Both the position numbers and the translations under genes were made by a program. Below, piece after piece: positions 35,075 to 44,081 of a stretch of 64,000 bases of DNA (its first letter is position 1; each line of letters begins with the position of its first letter). The notes below the pieces were generated by a model that saw only the letters and a list, made by a program, of their open reading frames with translations, did not search any database and was not told where the DNA came from. This DNA is from Lachnospira sp900551945. GTDB lineage: Bacteria; Bacillota; Clostridia; Lachnospirales; Lachnospiraceae. The stretch covers positions 66,005-130,004 of the forward strand of contig DBFCCI010000036.1 in assembly GCA_048380335.1 (NCBI GenBank), read 5' to 3'.

Positions 35075-35497
35075 ATGATAAATAAAATAGTATCAAGCAA
35101 TTTTACCTCAATAGAACAAGTTGCGGGAAGATGTAACCGTAACAGTACAATATCAGGTCAAAGTGTTTCTGCACAAACAGATTCATTTGAAAGTATATTA
35201 AGTAGTAAGAAAAGTATAGAACAACTTCTTGATAATTCAAAAAGCCAGATTAAGTTTACAAAACATGCTGGTGAAAGATTAGACGAAAGAGATATAAAGC
35301 TTACTACAGAACAGATGAATAGACTTGAAGAGGGAACACAAAAAGCTTCTTCCAAAGGAATTAAAGAAACTTTAATATTGATGGATAACATGGCGTTTAT
35401 TGTTAATACACAAAGTAAAACAGTTATCACAGCAATGGACCAAACAAATAATAATAATAATGTATATACAAATATTGACGGAGCAGTCATTATCTAG
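35075..35497 (+). CDS. TIGR02530 flagellar operon protein
   Basis: A 140-residue protein of the TIGR02530 (flg_new) type, found between flgD and flgE in many Firmicutes. The motif FTKHAGERLDERDIKLTTEQMNRLEEGTQKASSKGIKETLILMDNMAFIVN is conserved; the N-terminal 65 residues are not. Function not established. ATG 35075 is chosen: GAGGAG lies 6 bases upstream, while the in-frame ATG at 35069 directly abuts it. Confidence 0.9.
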   Translation: MINKIVSSNFTSIEQVAGRCNRNSTISGQSVSAQTDSFESILSSKKSIEQLLDNSKSQIKFTKHAGERLDERDIKLTTEQMNRLEEGTQKASSKGIKETLILMDNMAFIVNTQSKTVITAMDQTNNNNNVYTNIDGAVII

Positions 35498-35618
35498 CTG
35501 GACCTTAATGGAGGCAGAATTATTTCGGATTGACAGAAGAAATAATATATTACGAAAGTAGTATTTAAAGATTGCATTTGTCAAATTGGTGCAAATATAA
35601 ATTGGAGGAACAAATATT

Positions 35619-36956
35619 ATGATGAGATCACTTTTCTCTGGTGTGTCAGGTATTAAAACACATCAGACAAGATTAGATGTTAGTGGTAATAATATTTCAA
35701 ATGTTAATACAGTTGGTTATAAATCACAGTCAGTTAATTTTAAGGACGTATACTATCAGACAACACAGACAGCGTCAGGCCCTAATGCAGAGTCTGGTAA
35801 AGGTGGTACTAATGCTATGCAGATTGGTCTTGGTTCAAGTGTAGGTTCAATCTCAACTTCAACAACACAAGGTGCTACAGAAAGAACAGATAATCCTTAT
35901 GACCTTTGTTTATCAGGAGAGTCTTACTTTGTAGTAAGCAATGCAGGTTCTATATATTTTACAAGAGCAGGAGATTTTACAGTAGATGCTAATGGTGCGT
36001 TAGTTACATCAGGCGGTGATAATGTTATGGGTTGGCAAGTTGATGAAGATGGTAATGTAATAAAAGACCAGGTGTCTGCCCTTCATGTAACAAGTCCTGA
36101 ATTTACATATACATCACCAGTAGCTACACAGGGTGTAACAATAACTGGTAATATTAAGAACCAAGATACAGACCCACAGAACTTTACACTTTATTTTTAT
36201 GACTCAGTAGGTAATGAATATCAAGCAAGTGTTACAGCACAGTATACTGAAACAACAGGTGGTGTATCAAGTTATGCTTTAACAGGTGGTTCAATTACAA
36301 AAAATGGTGAGGCGACAGGTCTTACACTTACAGCAAGTGGGGCATTTACATTTAATGCTAATAACGGTGTTGCTATGGCAGATATGTCAAGCCTTTACTT
36401 TACTGTTGAAGACCCTAATGGAACTAACCCTATAGACCTTGAAAATATTGGTGTAGAAGAAGGTACTGAAAGAAGAATTTACTTTGATGCTTCTGGTATG
36501 ACAAGTTATAATTCAGCAACAAAGATTGAAACTTCAAGAGGTATTACTGGAGATGGAACAGATAATAATCCTTCATGGTTAGCAGGTAAAGCCGCAGGTA
36601 AGATGACATCGGTTGGTGTTGATAGCTCTGGACATCTTGTTGCAAGTTATAACAATGGTGATATAAGATATATAGGTCAGATAGCTGTTACAACATTTGC
36701 CAATCCAGCAGGTCTTGAAAAGCATGGAGAGAACTTATATTCAGCAACACTTAACTCAGGTACATTTGATGGTATAGGTGAAGATGTATCTACAACAGGT
36801 GGTAGTATAACATCTGGTTATCTTGAAATGTCTAATGTAGACCTTTCAAGCGAATTTACAACGCTTATCACAACACAAAGAGGTTATCAAGCAAGCTCAA
36901 GAATTATTACAGTATCAGATACACTTCTTGAAGAATTGATTAATTTGAAGCGTTAA
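35619..36956 (+). CDS. flgE: Flagellar hook protein FlgE
   Basis: A 445-residue hook protein. N-terminal MRSLFSGVSGIKTHQTRLDVSGNNISNVNTVGYKSQSVNFKD and C-terminal NVDLSSEFTTLITTQRGYQASSRIITVSDTLLEELINLKR are the coiled-coil ends of hook proteins; the middle is beta-rich. The first of two adjacent ATGs is used; GGAGG at 35602-35606 lies about 12 bases upstream of it. Confidence 0.97.
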   Translation: MMRSLFSGVSGIKTHQTRLDVSGNNISNVNTVGYKSQSVNFKDVYYQTTQTASGPNAESGKGGTNAMQIGLGSSVGSISTSTTQGATERTDNPYDLCLSGESYFVVSNAGSIYFTRAGDFTVDANGALVTSGGDNVMGWQVDEDGNVIKDQVSALHVTSPEFTYTSPVATQGVTITGNIKNQDTDPQNFTLYFYDSVGNEYQASVTAQYTETTGGVSSYALTGGSITKNGEATGLTLTASGAFTFNANNGVAMADMSSLYFTVEDPNGTNPIDLENIGVEEGTERRIYFDASGMTSYNSATKIETSRGITGDGTDNNPSWLAGKAAGKMTSVGVDSSGHLVASYNNGDIRYIGQIAVTTFANPAGLEKHGENLYSATLNSGTFDGIGEDVSTTGGSITSGYLEMSNVDLSSEFTTLITTQRGYQASSRIITVSDTLLEELINLKR

Positions 36957-37360
36957 TATTTAACACTAGTTACTTAATAGTATTATAAGCAAGTAGTAAA
37001 GTAGATAGAGAATATTTGTTTAATTATTGCTGTTGATTAGTGTATATAATTAAAATCGGCTTATGGGAAGTTGTTGAGATTTCTCATAAGCTATTGTTGA
37101 GAATATCTTAATATAAAAAATAATTTGTATTATTCTAGCAAATAAACTAAAAAAAATGAAAATATTGCCAAAAAATATACACATTTAGAGGTTTTTTGTT
37201 GCAATAATACATAAAGGCAGTTTATAATAGTTGTAAAAGTTTTTACTATGAAATTTTTGTAAAAATAATTAAACTATTAAAAAATAGTAAGTTGTATTTA
37301 TTATTAAAAAAATGATTATAAATATTTACTTAAGCTATTTAATCGGGAATGGAGATTATA
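36957..37360. other. 404-bp gap: hairpin and promoter between flgE and flbD
   Basis: No gene. A stem GCTTATGGGAA (37059-37069) with TTCTCATAAGC (37081-37091) lacks a T run. Very AT-rich sequence follows, then a promoter at 37199-37228 and a palindrome TAAATATTTA (37319-37328). Confidence 0.7.
37199..37228 (+). promoter_or_regulatory. Internal promoter before flbD-motAB
   Basis: TTGCAA (37199-37204), 18-base spacer, TATAAT (37223-37228). Leader about 125 bases. Could drive flbD, motA, motB, fliL, fliM and beyond separately from the rod/hook genes. Confidence 0.6.
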
Positions 37361-37555
37361 ATGATAACGTTGACAAAACTTAATGAAAAAGAGTTTGTTT
37401 TAAATGATGATTTAATTCAGACAATGGAAGAAACACCAGATACAGTAATTACACTAACTAATGGTATAAAGTATGTTGTTAAAGAAAATTGCGAAGAAAT
37501 AAAAACAAAGATTATAGAATACAAGCGAATGATATTCGCTTCAGATAAATATTAA
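37361..37555 (+). CDS. flbD: FlbD family flagellar protein
   Basis: A 64-residue FlbD/SwrD-type protein (ITLTKLNEKEFVLNDDLIQTMEETPDTVITLTNGIKYVVKENCEE). In Bacillus, SwrD enhances motor torque through the stator; the adjacency to motA/motB fits. ATG 37361 with GGAG 6 bases upstream is chosen over an in-frame ATG at 37349. Confidence 0.93.
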   Translation: MITLTKLNEKEFVLNDDLIQTMEETPDTVITLTNGIKYVVKENCEEIKTKIIEYKRMIFASDKY

Positions 37556-37580
37556 ATAAAGAAATGGATGGTGTACAACT

Positions 37581-38372
37581 ATGGATATAGCAACAATAAT
37601 TGGTCTTGTAGTCGGAGCCGTAATGGTAGTCTTTGGTATTGTATCGAGTGGTGGTGTTGAAGCGCTTGGTAACTTCTTTGATGTTCCATCAATCATTATT
37701 ACAATCGGTGGTTCAATATCATCTCTTATTACATCTTACACACTTAAAGATACAATTAACAGTCTTAAAAGTGTTGGAATGGCTTTTAAAGACCCAAAGC
37801 TTGACCCAGCAGAAATAATTGGCAAGATAATTGAGTTGTCTAACGTGGCAAGAAAAGAAGGTCTTCTTGCACTTGAAGAAGTTGCAGGAACACTTGAAGA
37901 TGAATTTATGAAAAAAGGTATTCTTTTGATAGTTGATGGTACTGAGCCAGAGCTTGTAAGAGGAATTCTTGAAACAGAACTTGTTAATATGGACGATAGA
38001 CATAGAAATGTCGCAGGTTTTTATGATACATGGGCTGCACTCGGTCCTGCCTGGGGTATGATTGGTACACTTGTAGGTCTTGTTAATATGTTACAGAACC
38101 TTACAGACTCTTCAACAATTGGACCTAATATGGCGGTTGCCCTTCTTACAACTTTGTATGGTTCTATGATTGCCAACTGGTTTGCTACACCTCTTGCAAG
38201 TAAGATGAAAGCAATAGGTGCACAGGAGTATCAGATGAAGGAGATAGTTATTGAAGGTTTATTATCGATACAGGCTGGTGAAAACCCACGAGTTATTGAA
38301 GAAAAGCTTAAGTCATTCCTTTCACCTGGAGCAAGAGTTGGTATTGGTGAAGATGCTGGAGGTGAAGGCTGA
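37581..38372 (+). CDS. motA: Stator protein MotA
   Basis: A 263-residue, four-helix stator channel subunit. The N-terminal helix IATIIGLVVGAVMVVFGIVSSGG, the cytoplasmic loop with charged residues, and the conserved TWAALGPAWGMIGTLVGLVNML and GPNMAVALLTTLYGSMIAN are diagnostic. The stop overlaps the motB start by 1 base. Placing motAB inside the fla operon is typical of clostridia, not Bacillus. Confidence 0.96.
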   Translation: MDIATIIGLVVGAVMVVFGIVSSGGVEALGNFFDVPSIIITIGGSISSLITSYTLKDTINSLKSVGMAFKDPKLDPAEIIGKIIELSNVARKEGLLALEEVAGTLEDEFMKKGILLIVDGTEPELVRGILETELVNMDDRHRNVAGFYDTWAALGPAWGMIGTLVGLVNMLQNLTDSSTIGPNMAVALLTTLYGSMIANWFATPLASKMKAIGAQEYQMKEIVIEGLLSIQAGENPRVIEEKLKSFLSPGARVGIGEDAGGEG

Positions 38373-39181
38373 TGGCTAAACGTAAACAAGAAGAAGGTGG
38401 CGGTGGTTCTCCTGCCTGGATGTCAACCTTTAGTGATTTGATGAACCTGTTACTTTGCTTCTTCGTATTGTTGTTCTCAATGTCTTCAGTTGATGCAGAA
38501 AAGTTCCAAGAAGTAGCGGCATCATTAGCTTCAAGTTTTAGTATACTTCCAGCCGGTGGTTCAGCTATCACCAATGAAGGTATTCTTGTAGGAAGCGGTG
38601 CAAGTCAGCTTACAGAATTAAGTACATATTACAATAATATGGGACTTAATGACGAAGGCGAGAATGAGATAACAGATACTAGTAGTAGTGCCTATGATCA
38701 AGTCAATGAAGAAAGCCTTAAAGAGTCAGAAAAGATGGCTGAACAGATAGAACAGGCATTACAAGCAGCTAATTTATCCGACCAAGTTAGTGTGGAAGCT
38801 AATAACAGATATGTATCACTTAATATGAACGGTGCACTTTTATTTGACTCAGGTAAAGCTGATTTAAAAGATGAAGCAATAACAGTACTAAGTGGAGTTG
38901 CTGATGCTATTAAACAATATGATGATAATATTATAAGTATTGAAGGCCATACAGATAGTAATCCTATTAATACATCACAATTTCCTGATAACATGGTGCT
39001 TTCAATGTATAGAGCATATTCTGTATTTGATTATTTTGTAAAAGTTAAAAATTTTGACAGCGCTTCTATGACATCGACAGGACGTGGTGATGCTGTGCCA
39101 GTCGCTTCTAATGCAACAGCGGAAGGAAGAGCACAAAACAGAAGAGTTGAGATAAAGATATACAATTCACTAAATAGTTAA
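38372..39181 (+). CDS. motB: Stator protein MotB
   Basis: A 269-residue stator subunit. The single helix holds the essential ion-carrying Asp22 (FSDLMNLLLCFFVLLF). The C-terminal OmpA-like peptidoglycan-binding domain has IISIEGHTDSNPI and GRAQNRRVEIKI. Ion (proton or sodium) not determined by eye. Overlaps motA by 1 base. Confidence 0.96.
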   Translation: MAKRKQEEGGGGSPAWMSTFSDLMNLLLCFFVLLFSMSSVDAEKFQEVAASLASSFSILPAGGSAITNEGILVGSGASQLTELSTYYNNMGLNDEGENEITDTSSSAYDQVNEESLKESEKMAEQIEQALQAANLSDQVSVEANNRYVSLNMNGALLFDSGKADLKDEAITVLSGVADAIKQYDDNIISIEGHTDSNPINTSQFPDNMVLSMYRAYSVFDYFVKVKNFDSASMTSTGRGDAVPVASNATAEGRAQNRRVEIKIYNSLNS

Positions 39182-39245
39182 TTTTTAATTATAATATTTA
39201 CTTAAATTAAAATGTGCGTTTGTTGCACAGGAACGGAGGATTACA

Positions 39246-39776
39246 ATGAAAAAGAGTATGCTTAATGTAATAACTCTTGCATTAGTTCTTATTAATTTAG
39301 TACTTACTGTATTACTTACATTTTCATTAGTATCTACTAATAATAAGACTAACAACCTTATAACAAAGGTGTCACAGATTATTGACCTTGATGTGGGTGG
39401 TATATCATCTGATACAGCTACAAATGCTGCTTCTTCAAATATTGATAATACTACATATATTGATGTTACTAATAATGATAGTAGCGATATTACAATATCA
39501 TATACAGACTCAGGCAATAAGACACATTATGTTGTACTTAATGTATCAATAGGTCTTGATACTAAGTCAAAAGATTATGAAACTAAGTCAGCTACTATTA
39601 ACAATGGTATGAAAATTATAGTAAGCCAGGTTACAACAGAAGCATTAAAATATTCTTATAATGAAGTTACAGCTAATAAGACTGTAATTGAAAAGAATTT
39701 ACTTACATATCTTCAAGACCAGTTCCAGACAGATATGATACAGTCAGTTACTTTGACAAAAATACTTGTTCAGTAA
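39246..39776 (+). CDS. fliL: Flagellar basal-body protein FliL
   Basis: A 176-residue FliL: a short N-terminus with one membrane helix (about 8-28), a Thr/Asn/Ser linker, then a stomatin-like periplasmic domain ending in YLQDQFQTDMIQSVTLTKILVQ. It rings the stator and stabilises torque. Its leader, with ATGTGC and GGAACGGAGG, resembles that of rnj (9327-9355). Confidence 0.88.
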   Translation: MKKSMLNVITLALVLINLVLTVLLTFSLVSTNNKTNNLITKVSQIIDLDVGGISSDTATNAASSNIDNTTYIDVTNNDSSDITISYTDSGNKTHYVVLNVSIGLDTKSKDYETKSATINNGMKIIVSQVTTEALKYSYNEVTANKTVIEKNLLTYLQDQFQTDMIQSVTLTKILVQ

Positions 39777-39816
39777 TAATATTATAGAAATCAAATAGAC
39801 AAAGGAGGTGAGGAAG

Positions 39817-40800
39817 ATGGGAGAGGTCTTATCACAAGATGAGATAGATAGCCTCTTAAAAGCTCTTAGTACAGGTGAACTTGATGCTGATGAGATGAAA
39901 AATACCGAAGAACGACAAGTTAAGAATTATGACTTTGCTAGACCTTCAAAATTCTCAAAAGAACATTTAAGGACACTTGAAATTATTTTTGAACATTTTG
40001 GAAGACTTTTAGCTACCAATCTTCCTGCATATCTTCGTAAATCGGTTAATGTAGAAGTAGTTAATTCAGAAGTAGTAATATATTCAGAGTTTTCTAACGC
40101 ATTGTCTAACCCTGTATTGCTTGGGGTAGTTGGTATGCAGCCATTAAATGGAAATGTTATAATTGAAATGGCGTCTAATCTTGGGTTTGCAATTGTTGAC
40201 CGATTGCTAGGCGGCATGGGTACATCGCTTGAAAAAGAAAGAGATTTCTCAGAAATTGAATTATCTATTATAGAAAGAATATTTAATATTTGTGTTAATC
40301 TTTTTCAAGAACCGTGGGAGAATGTAGTCAAGGTTTCCCCAAGACTTGAAAGAATTGAAACAAATTCACAGTTCGCCCAGATTATTTCACCAAGTGAAAC
40401 TATTGCTATTGTAACAATGAACTTAAAAATTGGCGATGTTGAAGGTCTTATGAACATATGTCTACCTTTTACAACATTAGAACCAGTTATGGATAAACTT
40501 AATACTAAGTATTGGTTCTCAACAATGAAAGAAAAGGAAGATTCATCGTATGGAGAAGCAATAGAGAGTATTATTGACAAAGCTCAAATTCCTATCAAAG
40601 CGATTTTAGGAAGAAGTACAATTAGTGTACAAGATTTTGTTAATATTCAATTAGGTGATATAATTAAAATTGATAAAAAAGTTAATGAGGAATTGGAAAT
40701 TTATGTTGGTGATATTAAAAAGTTTGAGGCGTTGCCAGGATATTCCAATAATAAATATGCTGTAAGAATTACAGAGATTATAAGAGAGGAGAGTGAATAG
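39817..40800 (+). CDS. fliM: Motor switch protein FliM
   Basis: A 327-residue C-ring protein. The N-terminal CheY-P binding segment is LSQDEIDSLL; the middle domain contains FEHFGRLLATNLPAYLRKSVNVEV and GNVIIEMASNLGFAIVDRLLGG; the C-terminal SpoA domain contains ILGRSTISVQDFVNIQLGDIIKID. ATG 39817 lies 9 bases after AGGAGG; an in-frame GTG at 39808 is too close. fliY follows 2 bases later. Confidence 0.96.
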   Translation: MGEVLSQDEIDSLLKALSTGELDADEMKNTEERQVKNYDFARPSKFSKEHLRTLEIIFEHFGRLLATNLPAYLRKSVNVEVVNSEVVIYSEFSNALSNPVLLGVVGMQPLNGNVIIEMASNLGFAIVDRLLGGMGTSLEKERDFSEIELSIIERIFNICVNLFQEPWENVVKVSPRLERIETNSQFAQIISPSETIAIVTMNLKIGDVEGLMNICLPFTTLEPVMDKLNTKYWFSTMKEKEDSSYGEAIESIIDKAQIPIKAILGRSTISVQDFVNIQLGDIIKIDKKVNEELEIYVGDIKKFEALPGYSNNKYAVRITEIIREESE

Positions 40801-40802
40801 AT

Positions 40803-42083
40803 ATGGATGGCATGCTGTCACAAGATGAGATTAATGCGTTATTAAATGGTATGAATACAGATGATGACGCATCAAATACAGCTGATACAACGGCTGATAC
40901 AGATACTTCCACTCCAGCTGATACAACATCTGAAACAGCGGGTGGTGCTACCTCAGCTTCTAATGAAGAATTTTCACTAGATGATTCAGAAAAAGATGCG
41001 GTTGGTGAGATTTCTAATATAAGTATGGGAACAGCTGCAACTACACTGAGTTCATTACTTAACCAAAAAGTTAATATTACTACGCCAATGGTTGCTATTG
41101 CTACATGGGACGACCTTGCTACAAGATATGATAGACCATGTGTAATGATGCAGATTTCATATAAGGAAGGCTTAGATGGTAATAATGTTTTAATTTTAAA
41201 AGAAAAAGATGTAAAGATTATTACTGATTTGATGATGGGAGGTGTAGGAGAAGTAAATGACGATGAGCCTCTTAGTGAATTGCATCTTAGTGCAATCGGT
41301 GAGGCTATGAACCAGATGATGGGTTCTGCTGCTACATCAATGTCTTCAATGTTTAACAGAAAAATTGACATAAGTCCACCTGTAGCAGACTTAATTGAAA
41401 CTTATGGAGATATTACACAAGATATACCAGCATTTTTAAATGGGTCATTTGTAATGGTTGCTTTTAAGATGACCATTGGTGAACTTGTTGATAGTGAAAT
41501 CATGCAGTTATATCCAATTGAGTTTGCTAGAGAACTTATTAAGATGTTTGGTGTAGGTGAAACACCAGAGGCTACACCAGAGCAACAGCCGGCAGTAGAT
41601 AACACTCAGCAACAGGCACAACCACAAATGCAGATGCAACAGCCTCAGATGCAAATGCAACAACCACAAATGGATATGCAGCAGGGACAAATGCAAATGC
41701 CTTATGGATATGCACCACAAATGCCACCATATGGCTACGCACAGCAAATGCCACCTTATGGTTATATGCCACCACAGCAGAATGTCAATGTGCAGTCAGC
41801 TTCATTCCAACCGTTTGCTGGTGATATCAATGCTCTTTCTCAACAAGAAAACATTGATTTGATTAAAGAAGTTCCATTAGAGGTTACAGTTGAACTGGGT
41901 AGAACAACTAAGTCAATAAAAGAAATATTAGAGTTTGCACCAGGAACAATTGTTGAACTTAATAAAATAGCAGGTGAAACTATTGATTTACTTGTTAATG
42001 GAAGACGTATAGCCAAAGGTGAAGTAGTAGTAATTGAAGAAAGCTTTGGTGTAAGAATTACAGAAATTATTAAAGATAGATAA
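40803..42083 (+). CDS. fliY: Switch phosphatase FliY (CheC-FliN fusion)
   Basis: A 426-residue C-ring protein with a CheY-P phosphatase. N-terminal CheY-binding peptide MLSQDEINALL; CheC-like domain (about 58-250) with both active helices intact (E69/N72 and E167/N170); C-terminal FliN/SpoA domain (about 355-426). Between them is an unusual linker (about 258-340) with PQMQMQQ repeats (about 274-293) and PPYGYAQQM repeats (308-322). It removes phosphate from CheY-P at the switch. It follows fliM by 2 bases. Confidence 0.95.
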   Translation: MDGMLSQDEINALLNGMNTDDDASNTADTTADTDTSTPADTTSETAGGATSASNEEFSLDDSEKDAVGEISNISMGTAATTLSSLLNQKVNITTPMVAIATWDDLATRYDRPCVMMQISYKEGLDGNNVLILKEKDVKIITDLMMGGVGEVNDDEPLSELHLSAIGEAMNQMMGSAATSMSSMFNRKIDISPPVADLIETYGDITQDIPAFLNGSFVMVAFKMTIGELVDSEIMQLYPIEFARELIKMFGVGETPEATPEQQPAVDNTQQQAQPQMQMQQPQMQMQQPQMDMQQGQMQMPYGYAPQMPPYGYAQQMPPYGYMPPQQNVNVQSASFQPFAGDINALSQQENIDLIKEVPLEVTVELGRTTKSIKEILEFAPGTIVELNKIAGETIDLLVNGRRIAKGEVVVIEESFGVRITEIIKDR

Positions 42084-42173
42084 AATGCAAAAAAACAGTA
42101 GGAATATTGAATTAATTGATGTATAATATATGTGAATTAATGAATAATCTTATGGATAGAATAGGAGAATTAT

Positions 42174-42536
42174 ATGGCAAAGAATATTTTAATATGCGAT
42201 GATGCAGCATTTATGAGAATGATGATTAAAGATATTCTGACAAAGAATGGTTATAATATTGTAGGAGAGGCTGAGAATGGTGCAAAGGCTGTAGAAAAGT
42301 ACAATGAACTTAAGCCAGATTTAGTACTTATGGATATCACAATGCCAGAGATGGACGGTATTGAAGCACTTAAGAAGATTAAGTCAGGTGACCCTAATGC
42401 TTCTATTATTATGTGTTCTGCTATGGGTCAGCAGGCAATGGTTATTGAATCAATACAGTCAGGAGCAAAGGACTTTATTGTTAAGCCATTCCAGGCAGAT
42501 AGAGTTCTTGAAGCTGTACAGAAAGTTGTAGGATAA
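42174..42536 (+). CDS. cheY: Chemotaxis response regulator CheY
   Basis: A 120-residue single receiver domain. Phosphorylation site D54 (LVLMDITMPEMDG), acid pocket DD (9-10) and Lys in IVKPF. Phosphorylated by CheA; binds FliM/FliY. It overlaps fliO by 1 base, a position conserved in Firmicutes. Confidence 0.97.
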   Translation: MAKNILICDDAAFMRMMIKDILTKNGYNIVGEAENGAKAVEKYNELKPDLVLMDITMPEMDGIEALKKIKSGDPNASIIMCSAMGQQAMVIESIQSGAKDFIVKPFQADRVLEAVQKVVG

Positions 42537-42907
42537 TGCAGTTTTTAGCTCTTAACAGCAGATTAGAATCTTTAGTTCAGTTATTAACTGTTCTAGTTGT
42601 ATTTATATTTGTTCTTGCAATTACATATTTTGGGACAAGATGGGTTGGTAATCTTCAAAAAGAAAAGATGATTGGCAGTAATGTTAAAGTTCTTGAAACA
42701 ATGAGAATTTCCAATAGCAAATATATTCAGATTATAAAGGTGGGTACAAAGTGTTTTACTATTGCTGTCTGTAAAGACAATATAACGTACCTGACTGAAG
42801 TAAATGAAGATGAGCTTTTCTTTGAAGAAAAGGCAACAGGTGTTGATTCAGAAAGTTTTAAGGCAATATTAGATAAGTTTAAAAAGGACAAGCCTCATAA
42901 TGATTAG
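42536..42907 (+). CDS. fliO: Flagellar export protein FliO
   Basis: A 123-residue FliO: one N-terminal membrane helix (about 14-34) and a short cytoplasmic domain with MIGSNVKVLETMRISNSKYIQIIKVGTKCFTIAV. It helps assemble the FliP pore. The start overlaps the cheY stop; no signal peptide. Confidence 0.92.
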   Translation: MQFLALNSRLESLVQLLTVLVVFIFVLAITYFGTRWVGNLQKEKMIGSNVKVLETMRISNSKYIQIIKVGTKCFTIAVCKDNITYLTEVNEDELFFEEKATGVDSESFKAILDKFKKDKPHND

Positions 42908-42922
42908 GCAGGATAAGATGTT

Positions 42923-43717
42923 ATGTTACAATTTGTAAAGAGAAACAAAAAGAGCATTTTTAAAAGTGTATTAATGCTTATTCTTATTATAGGAATTGGC
43001 ACTTGTATGAATAGTTCAGTATTAGCTGCAACAGGAGACTCTAATAATCTTATTAGTGTTGATATATCAAGTGGAGCAGATAATGACATGGCAAGTGTAT
43101 TGCAGATGTTACTTGTATTAACTGTAATAGCTATTGCACCATCAATTCTAATAATGCTAACATCATTTACAAGAATTGTAATAGTTTTACATTTTACAAG
43201 AACTGCAATTGGAACACAGACAGTTCCACCTAATCAAATATTAGTAGGTTTGTCTTTGTTTTTGACTTTATTTGTTATGTCCCCTACATTTACACAAATT
43301 TATGATAGTGCAGTTGTACCATTATCTAATAATGAGATATCGGCAGAAGAAGCGTTTGAAACAGGTGTAAAGCCTTTAAGAGAATTTATGCTTAAGCAGG
43401 TTTCTAATAAAGACCTTGATACGTTTTTGAAGATAGCAGGTTATGAAGATGGTTCTATTGCGTCTGAAGATGATATACCATTGCAGGTGTTAATCCCAAG
43501 TTTTATAATAAGTGAATTAAGGATAGCGTTTATTATTGGTTTTTTAATATATCTTCCGTTTATTGTAATAGATATGGTGGTTTCGTCAACTCTTATGTCA
43601 ATGGGTATGATGATGCTTCCGCCAACTACTATTTCTATGCCATTTAAAATCTTATTATTTGTTATGGCAGATGGATGGAACCTTATTATTGGAAATCTGA
43701 TGACGACGTTTAAGTAG
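42923..43717 (+). CDS. fliP: Export gate protein FliP
   Basis: A 264-residue type III export gate protein. Signal-peptide-like N-terminus (to about 36), then membrane helices with the signature LTSFTRIVIVLHFTRTAIGTQTVPPNQILVGL and VVSSTLMSMGMMMLPPTTISMPFKILLF. Downstream is a hairpin, then a miniature element that separates it from fliQ. Confidence 0.97.
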   Translation: MLQFVKRNKKSIFKSVLMLILIIGIGTCMNSSVLAATGDSNNLISVDISSGADNDMASVLQMLLVLTVIAIAPSILIMLTSFTRIVIVLHFTRTAIGTQTVPPNQILVGLSLFLTLFVMSPTFTQIYDSAVVPLSNNEISAEEAFETGVKPLREFMLKQVSNKDLDTFLKIAGYEDGSIASEDDIPLQVLIPSFIISELRIAFIIGFLIYLPFIVIDMVVSSTLMSMGMMMLPPTTISMPFKILLFVMADGWNLIIGNLMTTFK

Positions 43718-43740
43718 AGTTTATACTATGTTGAAGATAG

Positions 43741-43769
43741 GTTCCCCAATATATTTTTTATTGGGGAAC
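43741..43769 (+). terminator. Terminator-like hairpin after fliP
   Basis: GTTCCCCAATA (43741-43751) pairs with TATTGGGGAAC (43759-43769); the short T tract TTTCTATT follows. Could reduce read-through into fliQ. Confidence 0.65.
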
Positions 43770-43867
43770 TTTCTATTAAATAAATATTTGAATACTATCA
43801 ATTAGTCGTACACTGATATTGAGAAAATCAATAAGTGGTTGAGGAATTTTTGATTACTATGAAACAT

Positions 43868-44050
43868 TAGGTAATTGTGAAATGAATTGACCGTAATTTA
43901 TGTATTTTGCATGGAAATAAGCCCCAATATGATATTTTAGACCTTGAAATTTAGGCAAAATAAAAGTTTTTATTTCAGTGAGGAGCATTGCAAAATAGAG
44001 GCTCAAAGAAGTTAGAGTTTATGCAGCTTGTGGAGTTTCGCAAACGCCTA
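43868..44050. mobile_element. Miniature element copy 1, with 12-bp target duplication
   Basis: 183 bp, starting TAGGTAATTG and ending ACGCCTA. Direct repeats ACTATGAAACAT flank it at 43856-43867 and 44051-44062 (12 of 12). It is closely similar along its length to 59254-59442, apart from a 6-base indel and scattered substitutions. Ends are imperfect inverted repeats (TAGG...TTG.GAAA). Nested internal pairing includes TATTTTGCA with TGCAAAATA. No open frame of note, so it would be mobilised in trans. Confidence 0.9.
43907..43935 (+). promoter_or_regulatory. Promoter-like sequence in miniature element copy 1
   Basis: TTGCAT (43907-43912), 17 bases, TGATAT (43930-43935); points toward fliQ. Weaker -10 than in copy 2. 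Confidence 0.45.
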
Positions 44051-44081
44051 ACTATGAAACATAATTGAAAGGAAGAAAATT

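Larger units (their letters stand above)
43718..44081. other. 364-bp gap splitting fliP from fliQ
   Basis: No gene. It contains a terminator-like hairpin (43741-43769), a miniature element (43868-44050) with its 12-base target duplications, and the fliQ ribosome-binding site. In most genomes fliP and fliQ are nearly adjacent. Confidence 0.8.

Noticed and set aside
35533..35560. TTGACA before flgE as a promoter
   Set aside because: No acceptable -10 box at 16-18 bases.
41631..41700. CRISPR-like or tandem DNA repeat in fliY
   Set aside because: It is a coding low-complexity linker in frame, with irregular units and no spacers.
41572..41775. Minus-strand frames opposite the FliY linker
   Set aside because: Arise from the repetitive CAA/ATG/CCA codons of the linker.
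42104..42127. Promoter before cheY (TTGAAT and TATAAT)
   Set aside because: The boxes are only 9 bases apart.
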